From the NCBI RefSeq assembly GCF_001612805.1, contig NZ_BDBD01000021.1, positions 62,001 to 126,000 of the forward strand: a DNA stretch of 64,000 nucleotides, in the 5' to 3' direction. Made by a program: the position numbers and the translations under genes. This DNA comes from Nocardia coubleae NBRC 108252 (GTDB lineage: Bacteria; Actinomycetota; Actinomycetes; Mycobacteriales; Mycobacteriaceae). Positions 34,346 through 43,324 of the stretch are shown here, one piece after another. The notes under the pieces are model-generated. The model was not told the DNA's origin. It saw nothing but the letters and a program-made list of their open reading frames with translations, and made no database searches. How positions within the stretch are numbered: position 1 is the first letter of the stretch; each line of letters begins with the position of its first letter.

Positions 34346-36315
34346 AGGCCCGTCTCCACCATCAGTCCGGGCGCGATATCCGAGGGGAACGTGCGCGCGA
34401 TTCGGAGGTTGTCGTTGTAGGCGACCTCGAGCACAGCTCGGCCGCCGAGGTCGTTGATGTAGGCACGGTTCGGATCGACTTGGATCACCGGTTCGCCCTC
34501 GACCGGGCCGATCAGTGCGACACGTGCGGTCTCCGAACCGGTTTCGGGGTCGAGACCGTGCAGCACACCGTCACGGGTGAGGACGAGCACCGCGGACCCC
34601 TCACCGGCCGTGTTCACCGCGACCGCGTCGGCGATCGGGGTGTGCTTCCAGGTCTTCTTGCGGACGTCGAGGGTCCACACACCGGTGCGTCCGGCGAGCG
34701 CGGTCAGCGTCGTGCTGCCGGGTCGATGGGTGAACGCGGTCGCTCGATCGGTGCCCGGCTCGGGGTAGGCGACCTTCTCGGCGACGAACGCACCGTCACG
34801 CTGGGCGACGATCAAAGCTCCGTCGGCGCAACCGAATACGACTCCACGCCGGGTGACGGCCTCACCGCGCGGCTGCGGGCACGAGCTGGCCAGTGGCTCA
34901 CCAGCCGCACCGTCGCGCCCGCGCACATCCACTCGTCCCGCGCCGTCGGCGACGACCAGCTTCTCGCCGTACGGCAGCGCGATGCCGTCGATCCGGTGCG
35001 GTTCACGGACTTGCCCGTCACCGAGCGCCACCCGATCGAACACCAGCGTGGCACCGGAATCGAGCACCACCGTCGAGACCGCCGGATCACCGTATGCGGC
35101 GACAACTCCACCCGGCGCCGCGATGCTGCCGACTTCACGCACCGGGGCGCTGTAGTAGTGGCGGTGATCCGCGTGGTCGACGGTCCATCCTCCGCTGTCG
35201 ACCACCCGCACCGACCCACCGGCGCTCAGGAATCCGAACCGACCGTCGCCGACCAGGGCCGAGGCCGCTGGTGCAGCGGTATTTTCGCGTCCCTCGAGCG
35301 TGGTGACCTTCTCGGTCAGCAGATCGATCACCCGGATGGCACCGGTGGCCGGATCGCTCACGACCAGCCGGGTCTGCGCCTCGCTCATCTCCTCGGCTCC
35401 GGCGACATACCCGTGCGGCGGCTCCTCGACGATCACCGGTTCGGTCGCAGCACACCCGGCCACCGACACCGCGGCCAACGCGGCCACACCGACCTTCCCG
35501 AACCGCTCCCGCAGCGCCGAGACGACCGCCGACACGAAGAACGATCCGACCGCGACGGCGGCGATCGTCGCCCCGGCCGCCGTACCCGCGTGCCACGAGA
35601 CGACAAGCCCGGCAGCGGTGGAGAACCCACCGATCAGGGCGGCGAGCGCCATCACCACCGGAATCCGGTCCGACCAGTACACGGCGGCGGCGGGCGGCGC
35701 GATGAGCAGCCCGAACACCAGCAGCGTGCCGACCACGTGGAAGGAGGCGACGATGGCCAGGGTCACCAGACCGACGAGCGCGACGTGCGCCGCCTTCGGG
35801 TGCAACCCGAGCGTATGCGCCTTGCGCGAATCGAAGGTCAGCGCGACGAAAGCCCGGTGCCCGAGCACGGCGACAACCAGCGCGAGGCCGACGGCGGCAA
35901 CGAGGTACCACAGGTCGACAGTGCGCACCGCGAGCACATCACCGAACAGGAATCCGGTGAGGTCGACGGCGAAGGACTGCGAACGCGACACGATGATCAC
36001 ACCGGCCGCGAGCATCCCGACGAACAGCAACCCGATCGCGGTATCCGCCGCGAACCGCTTGCTCCGCGACAGCACCGACACTCCGAAAGCCATTGCGGTG
36101 CAACTGATCGCGGCACCCACGATCAGATTGCCGCCGAGCAGCGCCGCCACCGCGACACCGGGCAGCATGCCGTGCGCCATCGCGTCACCGAGAAAAGCCA
36201 TGCCGCGCACCACCACCCACGTTCCGGCGAGGGCGCACACGCAGGACACCAGCAGCCCGCCCCACAGCGCCCGCTGCACGAATGCCACCTCGAACGGGGC
36301 GATCAGCCACTCCAT
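34342..36315 (-). CDS. aztB: zinc ABC transporter permease AztB fused to an AztD-like domain
   Basis: 657 residues from the ATG at 36315. Residues 1-270 form the metal ABC permease: RGMAFLGDAMAHGMLPGVA near 37-55 and the transmembrane core VGTLLVFGLLIAPPAAA (195-211). At 269-288 comes LRERFGKVGVAALAAVSVAGC, a complete lipoprotein-type signal with lipobox VAGC at 285-288. Residues 315-657 are a beta-strand-repeat domain resembling AztD (compare SSCPQPRGEAVTRRGVVFGC with AztD CPGVHGEATAQNEAVVVGC). Usual AztB proteins lack this part. The junction is in one continuous frame. It may give a permease with a tethered metallochaperone, or the internal signal may be cut to release a lipoprotein. Confidence 0.85.
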   Translation of the reverse strand: MEWLIAPFEVAFVQRALWGGLLVSCVCALAGTWVVVRGMAFLGDAMAHGMLPGVAVAALLGGNLIVGAAISCTAMAFGVSVLSRSKRFAADTAIGLLFVGMLAAGVIIVSRSQSFAVDLTGFLFGDVLAVRTVDLWYLVAAVGLALVVAVLGHRAFVALTFDSRKAHTLGLHPKAAHVALVGLVTLAIVASFHVVGTLLVFGLLIAPPAAAVYWSDRIPVVMALAALIGGFSTAAGLVVSWHAGTAAGATIAAVAVGSFFVSAVVSALRERFGKVGVAALAAVSVAGCAATEPVIVEEPPHGYVAGAEEMSEAQTRLVVSDPATGAIRVIDLLTEKVTTLEGRENTAAPAASALVGDGRFGFLSAGGSVRVVDSGGWTVDHADHRHYYSAPVREVGSIAAPGGVVAAYGDPAVSTVVLDSGATLVFDRVALGDGQVREPHRIDGIALPYGEKLVVADGAGRVDVRGRDGAAGEPLASSCPQPRGEAVTRRGVVFGCADGALIVAQRDGAFVAEKVAYPEPGTDRATAFTHRPGSTTLTALAGRTGVWTLDVRKKTWKHTPIADAVAVNTAGEGSAVLVLTRDGVLHGLDPETGSETARVALIGPVEGEPVIQVDPNRAYINDLGGRAVLEVAYNDNLRIARTFPSDIAPGLMVETGL

Positions 36316-36335
36316 GGCAACGGACGATATACTGA

Positions 36336-36350
36336 AAACGATTATCGTTT
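36336..36350. promoter_or_regulatory. Zur/Fur-like palindrome between aztA and aztB
   Basis: AAACGATTATCGTTT is a perfect 15-bp palindrome around a central T, inside TGAAAACGATTATCGTTTCA (36333-36352). It resembles the actinobacterial Zur box. It lies 13 bp before aztA and 20 bp before aztB, so one site could silence both divergent transcripts when zinc is plentiful. Zur itself is not in the window. Confidence 0.72.
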
Positions 36351-36363
36351 CAAACGAGGTGAG

Positions 36364-37062
36364 ATGCAACACACAGCAGACCCGGCCATCCGCATCGAGG
36401 ACGTCAGCGCCGGCTACGGCCGCATGCCCGTGCTGTCACAGGTGACGGCGTCGATCCCGCGCGGACAGGTCACCGCGATCGTCGGACCCAACGGTTCGGG
36501 GAAATCGACGCTGCTCGGCGTCCTGGCGGGCACGGTGCCCGTCCGGTCGGGCACGGTGCACCGCGAGACGACCCGGCGACCCGCCTTCGTGGTGCAGCAC
36601 ACCGCGATTCCCGCGGCGCTGCCGATGACGGTGCGCGAGGCGGTGGCGATGGGGCGCTGGGCGCATCGGGGATTGTGGCGGCGGCTCACGAAGGCCGACC
36701 GCGAGATCGCGCAGGTCTGCCTGGAGCGGATGGACCTCACCGCCCTGGCGACACGGCGCCTGGACACGCTCTCGGGCGGTCAGCGCCAGCGCACACTCCT
36801 GGCCCAGGCGTTGGCGCAAGAGTCCGATCTGGTCCTGCTCGACGAGCCGGCGACCGGACTGGACGACGCCGCGCGCGCCGAGATCTCGGGTGCGCTCACC
36901 GAGATCGCGGCCGGTGGGGTCACCGTGGTGCAGGCAACCCACGACCCGGCCGAGGCGGCACGTGCCGATCATTGCCTGCAGTTGCGCGACGGCAGGATCC
37001 TCGCCGGGGGTTCACCCGGCGAGGTACTGGGAACCGTCGGTTACCAGTCGGCTTCGGTGTAG
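36364..37062 (+). CDS. aztA: zinc ABC transporter ATP-binding protein AztA
   Basis: 232 residues from the ATG at 36364 (GAGGTGAG directly upstream). Walker A GPNGSGKST, Q-loop VVQHTAIP, signature LSGGQ, Walker B LVLLDEP, and H-loop TH. It powers AztB. Divergent from aztB and sharing the Zur-like palindrome. The last 22 bp overlap the end of the convergent alcohol dehydrogenase gene. Confidence 0.9.
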   Translation: MQHTADPAIRIEDVSAGYGRMPVLSQVTASIPRGQVTAIVGPNGSGKSTLLGVLAGTVPVRSGTVHRETTRRPAFVVQHTAIPAALPMTVREAVAMGRWAHRGLWRRLTKADREIAQVCLERMDLTALATRRLDTLSGGQRQRTLLAQALAQESDLVLLDEPATGLDDAARAEISGALTEIAAGGVTVVQATHDPAEAARADHCLQLRDGRILAGGSPGEVLGTVGYQSASV

Positions 37063-38171
37063 CGGATGATGCCGCGAATGTTCTTGCCGTCCAGCATGTC
37101 CCGGTAGCCCTGATTGATCTCCTCGAGTGAGTAGCTGCGGGTGACCATGTCGTCGAGATTGAGCTGACCGGCCTTGTACAGCGACAGCAGCCGCGGCGCG
37201 TCCTGGCGGGCGTTGCCGCCGCCGAAGATGCAGCCCTTCACCGTCTTCTGCAGCATCGAGAGCAGGAAGCTGTTCATCTTCACCTCGCCCGCGTCCATGC
37301 GGCCCATGGCGGTGACGACGAGCGTGCCCGCCTTGCCGGTGAGGATCAGACCCTCCTCGACGTAGTCGCCGTGCATCTCACCCATGGTGAGGATGACCTT
37401 CTCGGCCATCCGGCCCTCGGTGGCATCCATCAGCGGCATGATCGCGGCGGCCATGCTCTCGTAGGTGTGGGTGGCGCCGAACTTCTGCGCCTGCTCGCGC
37501 TTCCACGGATTCGGATCGATGGCAACGACTTTCGACGCACCACTGAGCACCGCGCCCTGCAGCGCGCTCATCCCGACGCCGCCGATGCCCGCGATCACCA
37601 CGGTCTCGCCCGGCTGCACCTGCGCCACATGGGTCGACGAGCCGAAGCCGGTCGGCACGCCGCAGCCGACCAGGCAGGCCACCTCGAACGGGATGGTCGG
37701 GTCGATCTTGACCACCGAGGTGTGGTGCACCGTCATGTAGGGGGCGAAGGTGCCGAGCAGGCACATCGGGATGACGTTCTCGCCGCGCGCCTGGATGCGG
37801 TACGTGCCATCCGAAATCGCCTGTCCCATCAGCAATCCCGCACCCAGGTCACACAGCGCCATATTCCCGGCCACACACGACGGACAACGTCCGCAGGCCG
37901 GGATGAACGAAAGGATGACGTGGTCGCCCACGGCCAGATCGCTCGGGCAGTTCGGCCCGAGCTTGGTGATCACACCCGCGCCCTCGTGGCCACCCATCAC
38001 CGGGTAGCCGGGCATCGGCGTGGCACCGGTGACGATGTGGTGATCGGAGTGGCACATGCCCGCCGTTTCCATGCGGATCTGCACCTCCCCCGACACGGGG
38101 TCGCCGACCTCGATCTCCTCGACCGACCATTCCTGGTCGACGCCCCACAGGATCGCGCCCTTCGTCTTCAT
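37041..38171 (-). CDS. NDMA-dependent-type zinc alcohol dehydrogenase
   Basis: 376 residues. Catalytic zinc ligands Cys40 (GMCHSDHH) and His62 (GGHEGAGV), structural zinc cysteines in CGRCPSCVAGNMALC, and the nucleotide-binding GIGGVGMSALQGA. The overall sequence matches the actinobacterial NDMA (nicotinoprotein) alcohol dehydrogenase group, in which bound NADH is recycled by an external acceptor (mycofactocin-linked). The natural substrate is unknown. A KstR-like palindrome lies 67-86 bp upstream of its start. Confidence 0.9.
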   Translation of the reverse strand: MKTKGAILWGVDQEWSVEEIEVGDPVSGEVQIRMETAGMCHSDHHIVTGATPMPGYPVMGGHEGAGVITKLGPNCPSDLAVGDHVILSFIPACGRCPSCVAGNMALCDLGAGLLMGQAISDGTYRIQARGENVIPMCLLGTFAPYMTVHHTSVVKIDPTIPFEVACLVGCGVPTGFGSSTHVAQVQPGETVVIAGIGGVGMSALQGAVLSGASKVVAIDPNPWKREQAQKFGATHTYESMAAAIMPLMDATEGRMAEKVILTMGEMHGDYVEEGLILTGKAGTLVVTAMGRMDAGEVKMNSFLLSMLQKTVKGCIFGGGNARQDAPRLLSLYKAGQLNLDDMVTRSYSLEEINQGYRDMLDGKNIRGIIRYTEADW

Positions 38172-38237
38172 TACGATCGACCTCTCGCCAAGCAGTGCCT
38201 CGTTGTGACTGCTCCCACCCTACGAACTTTCGGCCGA

Positions 38238-38257
38238 TTCTGGAACACGTTCTAGAA
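38238..38257. promoter_or_regulatory. KstR-like operator upstream of alcohol dehydrogenase
   Basis: TTCTGGAACACGTTCTAGAA is a near-perfect 20-bp palindrome. Its core TGGAACACGTTCTA fits the KstR consensus TNNAACNNGTTNNA. It lies upstream of the alcohol dehydrogenase start and just beyond the end of the DinB gene, so the dehydrogenase is the likely target. Confidence 0.55.
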
Positions 38258-38274
38258 ATCTGGTGAAGATTTCT

Positions 38275-38799
38275 CTATCCGCGCACGTCGTGGACGTGGT
38301 GCTCGAGGTCGTGCAGGAAGTATCGGCCCAGTGAGGCCACGGTGAACAGCGATCCGTCGCTGCGGGCACCGCGCCAGTCGAGCCGATCCGAGGGCGCGGC
38401 GGCGAAGGCGGCGGCCACCTGTTCGGCAGCGGCGGACAGCTCTTGCGCGACCGCCGCCGGGTCCTGCTCGTTGTAGCGGTCGGCGACGGCGGTGGCGTCC
38501 TGATCCCAGTTCGCGAATCGCGGCGCCGTCGCGCCGTCACCGTCGAGCATCAGCGCGAGCCGGGTGTCGAAGATCCGGCAGACATCGCGCACGTGGGCGG
38601 CGTATTCGAGGACCGACCACGTCTGCGCGTCGGGCCGCACGCGCGCGTCGTCGCGGTCCAGCGCCGAGGCGATGTGGGCGGCAGCCGCGCGCGCCCGGTC
38701 GGGCACCTGCTCGAACGCGATCGATGCGGCGTCGTATCCGCATTCGGCGCAGGGCTTTTCGAGGACCCAGGTCCAGTCCTTGGTATCAGGCACGATCAT
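38275..38799 (-). CDS. DinB family protein
   Basis: 174 residues from the ATG at 38799; a longer 199-residue frame lacks support. Four-helix bundle with the metal-binding histidines typical of DinB/mycothiol-dependent enzymes: AAHVRDV in the middle and FLHDLEHHVHDV at the C-terminus. Such proteins bind Zn or Ni and may act as thiol S-transferases. It also carries a C-terminal-like CAECGYD near the start. Substrate unknown. Confidence 0.85.
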   Translation of the reverse strand: MIVPDTKDWTWVLEKPCAECGYDAASIAFEQVPDRARAAAAHIASALDRDDARVRPDAQTWSVLEYAAHVRDVCRIFDTRLALMLDGDGATAPRFANWDQDATAVADRYNEQDPAAVAQELSAAAEQVAAAFAAAPSDRLDWRGARSDGSLFTVASLGRYFLHDLEHHVHDVRG

Positions 38800-38870
38800 G
38801 TCGCCAAGGCTATGGCGTCGCAATCTTGACGTCCATTGATATTCAGCCAATGATCGTCGAGATCCGGGCA

Positions 38871-39902
38871 TCAATCGATGAGCTTGCGCGCCTTCTCGAA
38901 CAGTTCCAGGGTCACCGCGTGCAGGAAGTCGCCCACCTGCTTGGGTGCTTTGCCTGCGAAGGCCCTGGCGTGGGTGCCTTCGAGCACGATGCCGAGCTTG
39001 AAGCAGGCCAGCACCTCGTACCAGGTGACGGCGCGCAGGTCGCGGTCGGAGAATTCGGCGTAGTGCCGGATCATCTCCTCGGGTGTCGGCAGGCCGCCGA
39101 CGGTGCCCAAGGTGCCCATCAGCCCGGCGCCGACGGTGCCAGGTTCGGGGCGGGTGGCCAGCTGCCAGCCGAGGTCGAGCAGCGGGTCGCCGATGGTCGA
39201 CATCTCCCAGTCGACCATGGCCGCCACCTCGGGGCCGTCGTAGTCGAACATCATGTTGGCCAGGTGGCAGTCGCCGTGCATGATGCCCGGCGACGGGTCG
39301 GCGGGACGGTTGCGGTCGAGCCAGTCACCGATCCGCTCCACGTCGGGGATCTGCGGGCCCGGGTAGCCCTCGTTGGCGGCGTAGGTGTCGAGTTCGCGCA
39401 GCCAGCGCGGCACCTGACGTTCGAGGAAGCCCTCGGGGCGGCCGTAGTCGGCCAGGCCGAGCGCCAGGTAGTCGACCGTGCCGAGGCGTGCGATGGCCTC
39501 GATCGCCGACAGCCCCATCCGCCTGCGGATCTCCGGGTCGTTCGCATGCAGGTCGGGCAGTTCGGTCTGCGGATTGAAGCCGCGGATGGGTTCCATCAGG
39601 TAGAAGACCGCGCCGAGGACCGAGGGGTCGATGCACGCGGCGATCACCCGCGGGGCGCGGATCTCGGTGCCGTCCAGCGCGGTGAGCAGACGGGCTTCGC
39701 GGGCAATCACCTCGTTGCTCTTGGCCCGCAGGTGTTCGGGTCCACGACGCAGGACGTATTCGCGGCCGCCCCGGGTGAAGCGGATCATGATGTTCTGGGT
39801 GCCGCCGCCGATCGGGCTGACCTCCCCGATCGTGTCGCCGGGTAAGCCCTGCTCGTCCATCCAACGTCCGAGCGCCACGAGATCCGGTTGCGAAACAGCC
39901 AT
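38871..39902 (-). CDS. phosphotransferase family protein (APH-fold, acyl-CoA-metabolism type)
   Basis: 343 residues from the ATG at 39902. Kinase-like catalytic loop MHGDCHLANMM and metal loop VDWEMSTIGDPLLDLGW, the exact form seen in the ACAD10/FadE36-like group. Members phosphorylate hydroxy-acyl-CoA-type substrates in fatty-acid or steroid breakdown, not antibiotics. Divergent from pabAB with about 50 bp between starts. Confidence 0.88.
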   Translation of the reverse strand: MAVSQPDLVALGRWMDEQGLPGDTIGEVSPIGGGTQNIMIRFTRGGREYVLRRGPEHLRAKSNEVIAREARLLTALDGTEIRAPRVIAACIDPSVLGAVFYLMEPIRGFNPQTELPDLHANDPEIRRRMGLSAIEAIARLGTVDYLALGLADYGRPEGFLERQVPRWLRELDTYAANEGYPGPQIPDVERIGDWLDRNRPADPSPGIMHGDCHLANMMFDYDGPEVAAMVDWEMSTIGDPLLDLGWQLATRPEPGTVGAGLMGTLGTVGGLPTPEEMIRHYAEFSDRDLRAVTWYEVLACFKLGIVLEGTHARAFAGKAPKQVGDFLHAVTLELFEKARKLID

Positions 39903-39950
39903 GGCGCACATTCTGCCCCGAACCGCGCCCGGCGTAGGGTTTTGGCCACG

Positions 39951-42002
39951 ATGCGCACGCTGTTGATCGATAACTACGACTCGTTCACCTACAACCTCTA
40001 CCAGCTCATCAGTGAGGTCAACGGGAGCGAGCCCGTCGTCGTGCGCAACGACGAGGTGGGCAGCGTGGGCGAACTGGGCCTCGACCGATTCGACAATGTC
40101 GTGATCTCGCCGGGACCGGGACGTCCCGACCGGGCCAGGGACATGGGGATTTCGACGGCGGTGCTCGAGCAGGCCGAGCTGCCGCTACTCGGGGTATGCC
40201 TCGGACATCAGGGCATCGTGATCGGGGCCGGTGGACAGGTCGGTCGCGCACCCGAGGCACGCCACGGGTACCTCGATCGGGTCGCCCACGACGACCGGGA
40301 CCTGTTCGCCGGGTTGCCGCAGGACTTCACGGTGGTGCGCTACCACTCGCTGGCGGCGCTGCGGCCGCTGCCCGACGTGCTCGAGGTGACGGCGACGACG
40401 GGCGACGGCGTGGTGATGGGTGTGCGGCACCGCGAGCGCCCGCAATGGGGTGTGCAGTTCCATCCGGAGTCGGTGTCGAGCGAGTTCGGGGCCGCGCTGT
40501 TGCGCAATTTCGCCGATCTCACCAAGGCTCGGACCCCGGTGGCCGCGCCGGTCGTCGTGCGTGGCCCCGAGGTGCCGTTGGATCCGCCGACGAGACGGTT
40601 CGTGCTGCGACACAAGGTGATCGAACGGGCGATCGATACCGAGGCGATCTTCCTGCGCTGCTACCGCGACTCGGCGACCGCGTTCTGGCTCGACAGCGAA
40701 CACGTCGAACCGGGTCTGGACCGGTTCTCCTTCCTCGGCGACGCGGCGGGACCGCACGCCGAGATCGTCGGGTACCGGGTCGGCGACGGCGCCGTCACGG
40801 TGACGGATGGCGCGGGCACCCGGACCGTCGCGGGGACCGTACTCGACTACCTGGACCGCGAGCTGCGTGCCAGGCACTGCGAAAGACCGTCGCTGCCTTT
40901 CGATTTCGCGGGCGGTTATGTCGGTTATCTCGGCTACGAGGTGAAGGCCGACTGCGGGGCGCGGGCTGCGCATCGCTCCCCCACCCCGGACGCGCAGTGG
41001 ATTTTCGCCGATCGGTTGGTCGTGGTCGACCACGTGGCGGGTCGCACCCATCTGCTCGCTCTCACCGATCCGGGTAGCGACGCGGCGGGTGCGGATTGGC
41101 TCGGTGCCACCGAATCCGCCCTCGCCGACCTGCCGACCTGGAAGAACCCCGTCGACTTGCGCGTGCGCGCCGATCCCGACGCCGTCCAGGCGCATCTCGT
41201 GCGTGGCCGCGACCGCTACCTGGCCGATATCGCGGTATGCCAGGAGCGCTTACACGCGGGTGAGTCCTACGAGATCTGCCTGACCGATGCGGTCGCCGTC
41301 GCGGCGGGCGAGGACGACGGCCTGGCCTTCTACCGCCGCCTGCGCCGCTGCAATCCCGCGCCCTACGCCGCCTACCTGCGGTTCGACGGGCTCGAGGTGG
41401 CGTGCTCGTCGCCGGAACGGTTCCTCAAGGTCGACCGGGACCGGGTGGTGGAGAGCAAGCCGATCAAGGGCACCGCACCGCGTGGCCGGACACCCGCCGA
41501 GGACGCGCGGTTGCGTGACGCGCTGGCCGCCGACCCGAAGACGCGGGCCGAGAACCTGATGATCGTGGACCTGTTGCGCAACGATCTCGGGCGCGTGTGC
41601 GAGGTCGGTTCGGTGCACGTGCCCGCGCTCATGGTCACCGAAACCTATTCCACCCTGCACCAATTGGTGTCGACAGTCCGCGGCACCCTGCGTCCGGGGG
41701 CGGGCGTGGTCGACTGCGTGCGCGCGTGTTTCCCGGGTGGGTCGATGACCGGGGCGCCGAAACTGCGCACCATGGAAATCCTCGACGAGCTGGAAACCCG
41801 GGCGCGCGGGATCTATTCGGGCACCATCGGCTTCCTCGGGCTCGGCGGGACCGCCGACCTCAATATCGTCATCCGCACCGCCGTGCGCCACGACGACGAG
41901 TGGACCATCGGCGCCGGCGGGGCGATCGTGCTCGATTCCGACGCCGAGGACGAGTACGCCGAGATGGTCCTCAAGGCCGCGGCGACCTTCCGTGCCCGCT
42001 AG
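39951..42002 (+). CDS. pabB: fused aminodeoxychorismate synthase (PabA-PabB)
   Basis: 683 residues from the ATG at 39951 (MRTLLIDNYDSFTYNL). Residues 1-200 are the glutamine amidotransferase with Cys83 (GVCLGHQG) and the His-Glu pair in VQFHPES. Residues 225-683 are the chorismate-binding synthase, with PIKGT at 504-508; lysine here marks aminodeoxychorismate synthase, whereas anthranilate synthase has alanine. It makes 4-amino-4-deoxychorismate for p-aminobenzoate and folate, or for a secondary metabolite. No pabC lyase is adjacent. Its end overlaps the convergent gene by 4 bp. Confidence 0.93.
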   Translation: MRTLLIDNYDSFTYNLYQLISEVNGSEPVVVRNDEVGSVGELGLDRFDNVVISPGPGRPDRARDMGISTAVLEQAELPLLGVCLGHQGIVIGAGGQVGRAPEARHGYLDRVAHDDRDLFAGLPQDFTVVRYHSLAALRPLPDVLEVTATTGDGVVMGVRHRERPQWGVQFHPESVSSEFGAALLRNFADLTKARTPVAAPVVVRGPEVPLDPPTRRFVLRHKVIERAIDTEAIFLRCYRDSATAFWLDSEHVEPGLDRFSFLGDAAGPHAEIVGYRVGDGAVTVTDGAGTRTVAGTVLDYLDRELRARHCERPSLPFDFAGGYVGYLGYEVKADCGARAAHRSPTPDAQWIFADRLVVVDHVAGRTHLLALTDPGSDAAGADWLGATESALADLPTWKNPVDLRVRADPDAVQAHLVRGRDRYLADIAVCQERLHAGESYEICLTDAVAVAAGEDDGLAFYRRLRRCNPAPYAAYLRFDGLEVACSSPERFLKVDRDRVVESKPIKGTAPRGRTPAEDARLRDALAADPKTRAENLMIVDLLRNDLGRVCEVGSVHVPALMVTETYSTLHQLVSTVRGTLRPGAGVVDCVRACFPGGSMTGAPKLRTMEILDELETRARGIYSGTIGFLGLGGTADLNIVIRTAVRHDDEWTIGAGGAIVLDSDAEDEYAEMVLKAAATFRAR

Positions 42003-42484
42003 CGACGTCGGCGCTTCTCCGGTTCCGGTGGTGGTTCCTCTCCGCCGCGCCCGGTGAACCGGCCGATCAGACCCACACCCGGCAGTTTCGCGAGGGCGCC
42101 GAACAGGTCCTCACCCAGCGAGATCATCGCCTCGAGGCGGGGCAGCAACCGGTCGTAGGTGGCGAACACCGGGTCGGCGAGGGCGAGCGTGCGGTCGAGG
42201 CGGTCGATGGTGCTGTTGAGCCGGTCGACCGCGATCGACAGGTTCTCCACCAGATCCGGCAGCTGCGCGGCGAGTTGCGCAGAGGCCGGTGGCAGCCGCA
42301 CCGCCGCGTCGAAGGCGTATCCCGCCGTCTGCTGCGCCGCGTCGATGGCCTGCCCCGCCGCCGACTGTGCCGCGCCGACCGCCGCCTGCGCCGCCGACAG
42401 CAGCTCGGCGCCCGGAACCCTGCGCGCCTGCGGCGGCACCGGTGGTGGTTGCGGCGTGCGCCCCCGCTTCTTCGGGTTCGTCAT
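41999..42484 (-). CDS. uncharacterised alpha-helical protein
   Basis: 161 residues from the ATG at 42484 (MTNPKKRGRTPQ); a slightly longer start exists at 42502. Pro-rich basic N-terminus, a long Ala/Gln-rich helix (LLSAAQAAVGAAQSAAGQAIDAA), a coiled-coil-like region (SIAVDRLNSTIDRLDRTLALA), and a basic tail. Similar proteins are common in mycolate-producing bacteria but have no assigned function. No signal peptide. Confidence 0.7.
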   Translation of the reverse strand: MTNPKKRGRTPQPPPVPPQARRVPGAELLSAAQAAVGAAQSAAGQAIDAAQQTAGYAFDAAVRLPPASAQLAAQLPDLVENLSIAVDRLNSTIDRLDRTLALADPVFATYDRLLPRLEAMISLGEDLFGALAKLPGVGLIGRFTGRGGEEPPPEPEKRRRR

Positions 42485-42538
42485 GCCTCCACTGTGCCCC
42501 ACGGCGGCCTCGTGCGCAGGGAGGAGCCGCCGTGTCCG

Positions 42539-43324
42539 TCAGTTCTGTCCGGCCAGCACGACCGGTCGGCCGAATCGCGGCTGCACCGGGCGGTTGGTGT
42601 GCGGGAACAGCGCGCGATAGTGCTCCACGTCGGCGATCGCGACCGGCGCGGGTTCGCGCAGCACGATCCAGCGCACCCCTTCGGTACAGGGCGGCGTGGT
42701 GAGCGATCCCTCGTATCGGAACTGGGCGAACCCGGTCGGCAGATACGCGCGCGGATCGATGCTCGTCACCGTCCTGGTGGCACCCACCCGATCCGGTGCC
42801 GCCGCGAGTACCGCCCCCAGCGGCACCGAGTCCGGCTGCGCGCGCAACAGCACGGCCAGTACCGCGAGCCTGCCTGCCCGGTCCGCGTGCACGAAGTGCA
42901 GCTCCATCGCCGCTTCCGCCCCGTCGACGGTGTGCTCGCTCGGCAGATGGAAATGGAACTGGGTCAACTCGAACGCGCTCCCGTCGACGACGATGCGGTT
43001 ACCGGAGCCGGGCGCCACGTTCGCCTGGATCGTGTGCCCGTTGTTCACCACCTCCACCGAGGACAGCGGCCGGTACTCGATCTCGATGTGCTCGTCGGGA
43101 TGCAGTTCCGTATGGGCGGGCAGATCGATCGGCGACTGCGCGTGCCCGCTGCGGCAGGTCACGAACCGGCTGTCCAGATCGGCCCAGTGGTCGGGCCCTT
43201 CCGCGTCGTAATCCCAGTGCACGTCGCTGTGCGCCGCCTGCCCCGACCCACCGCACCCCGCGACCGCGAGCAGAGCGAGCGCGGCCAGCGCTCCCCGTCG
43301 GGTGAGTAGGTGACCATTCGACAT
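42539..43324 (-). CDS. alpha-class carbonic anhydrase, lipoprotein
   Basis: 261 residues. Signal peptide with lipobox AVAGC (Cys24). Zinc ligands H124 and H126 (TQFHFHLPSEH) and H143 (MELHFVH), the alpha-carbonic-anhydrase pattern, with a likely disulphide between Cys57 and the cysteine in TTPPCTEG. It hydrates CO2 on the outer face of the cell membrane. The window therefore has two unrelated carbonic anhydrase classes (gamma at 137). Confidence 0.93.
   Translation of the reverse strand: MSNGHLLTRRGALAALALLAVAGCGGSGQAAHSDVHWDYDAEGPDHWADLDSRFVTCRSGHAQSPIDLPAHTELHPDEHIEIEYRPLSSVEVVNNGHTIQANVAPGSGNRIVVDGSAFELTQFHFHLPSEHTVDGAEAAMELHFVHADRAGRLAVLAVLLRAQPDSVPLGAVLAAAPDRVGATRTVTSIDPRAYLPTGFAQFRYEGSLTTPPCTEGVRWIVLREPAPVAIADVEHYRALFPHTNRPVQPRFGRPVVLAGQN

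Noticed and set aside
34330..36363. possible 910-residue AztA fusion
   Set aside because: The frame is open through the antisense of aztB, but the conserved ATP-binding part starts at the ATG at 36364 with its own ribosome binding site.
36332..36372. longer aztB start at 36372
   Set aside because: It would run through the Zur-like palindrome and into aztA. The ATG at 36315 gives the normal permease N-terminus.
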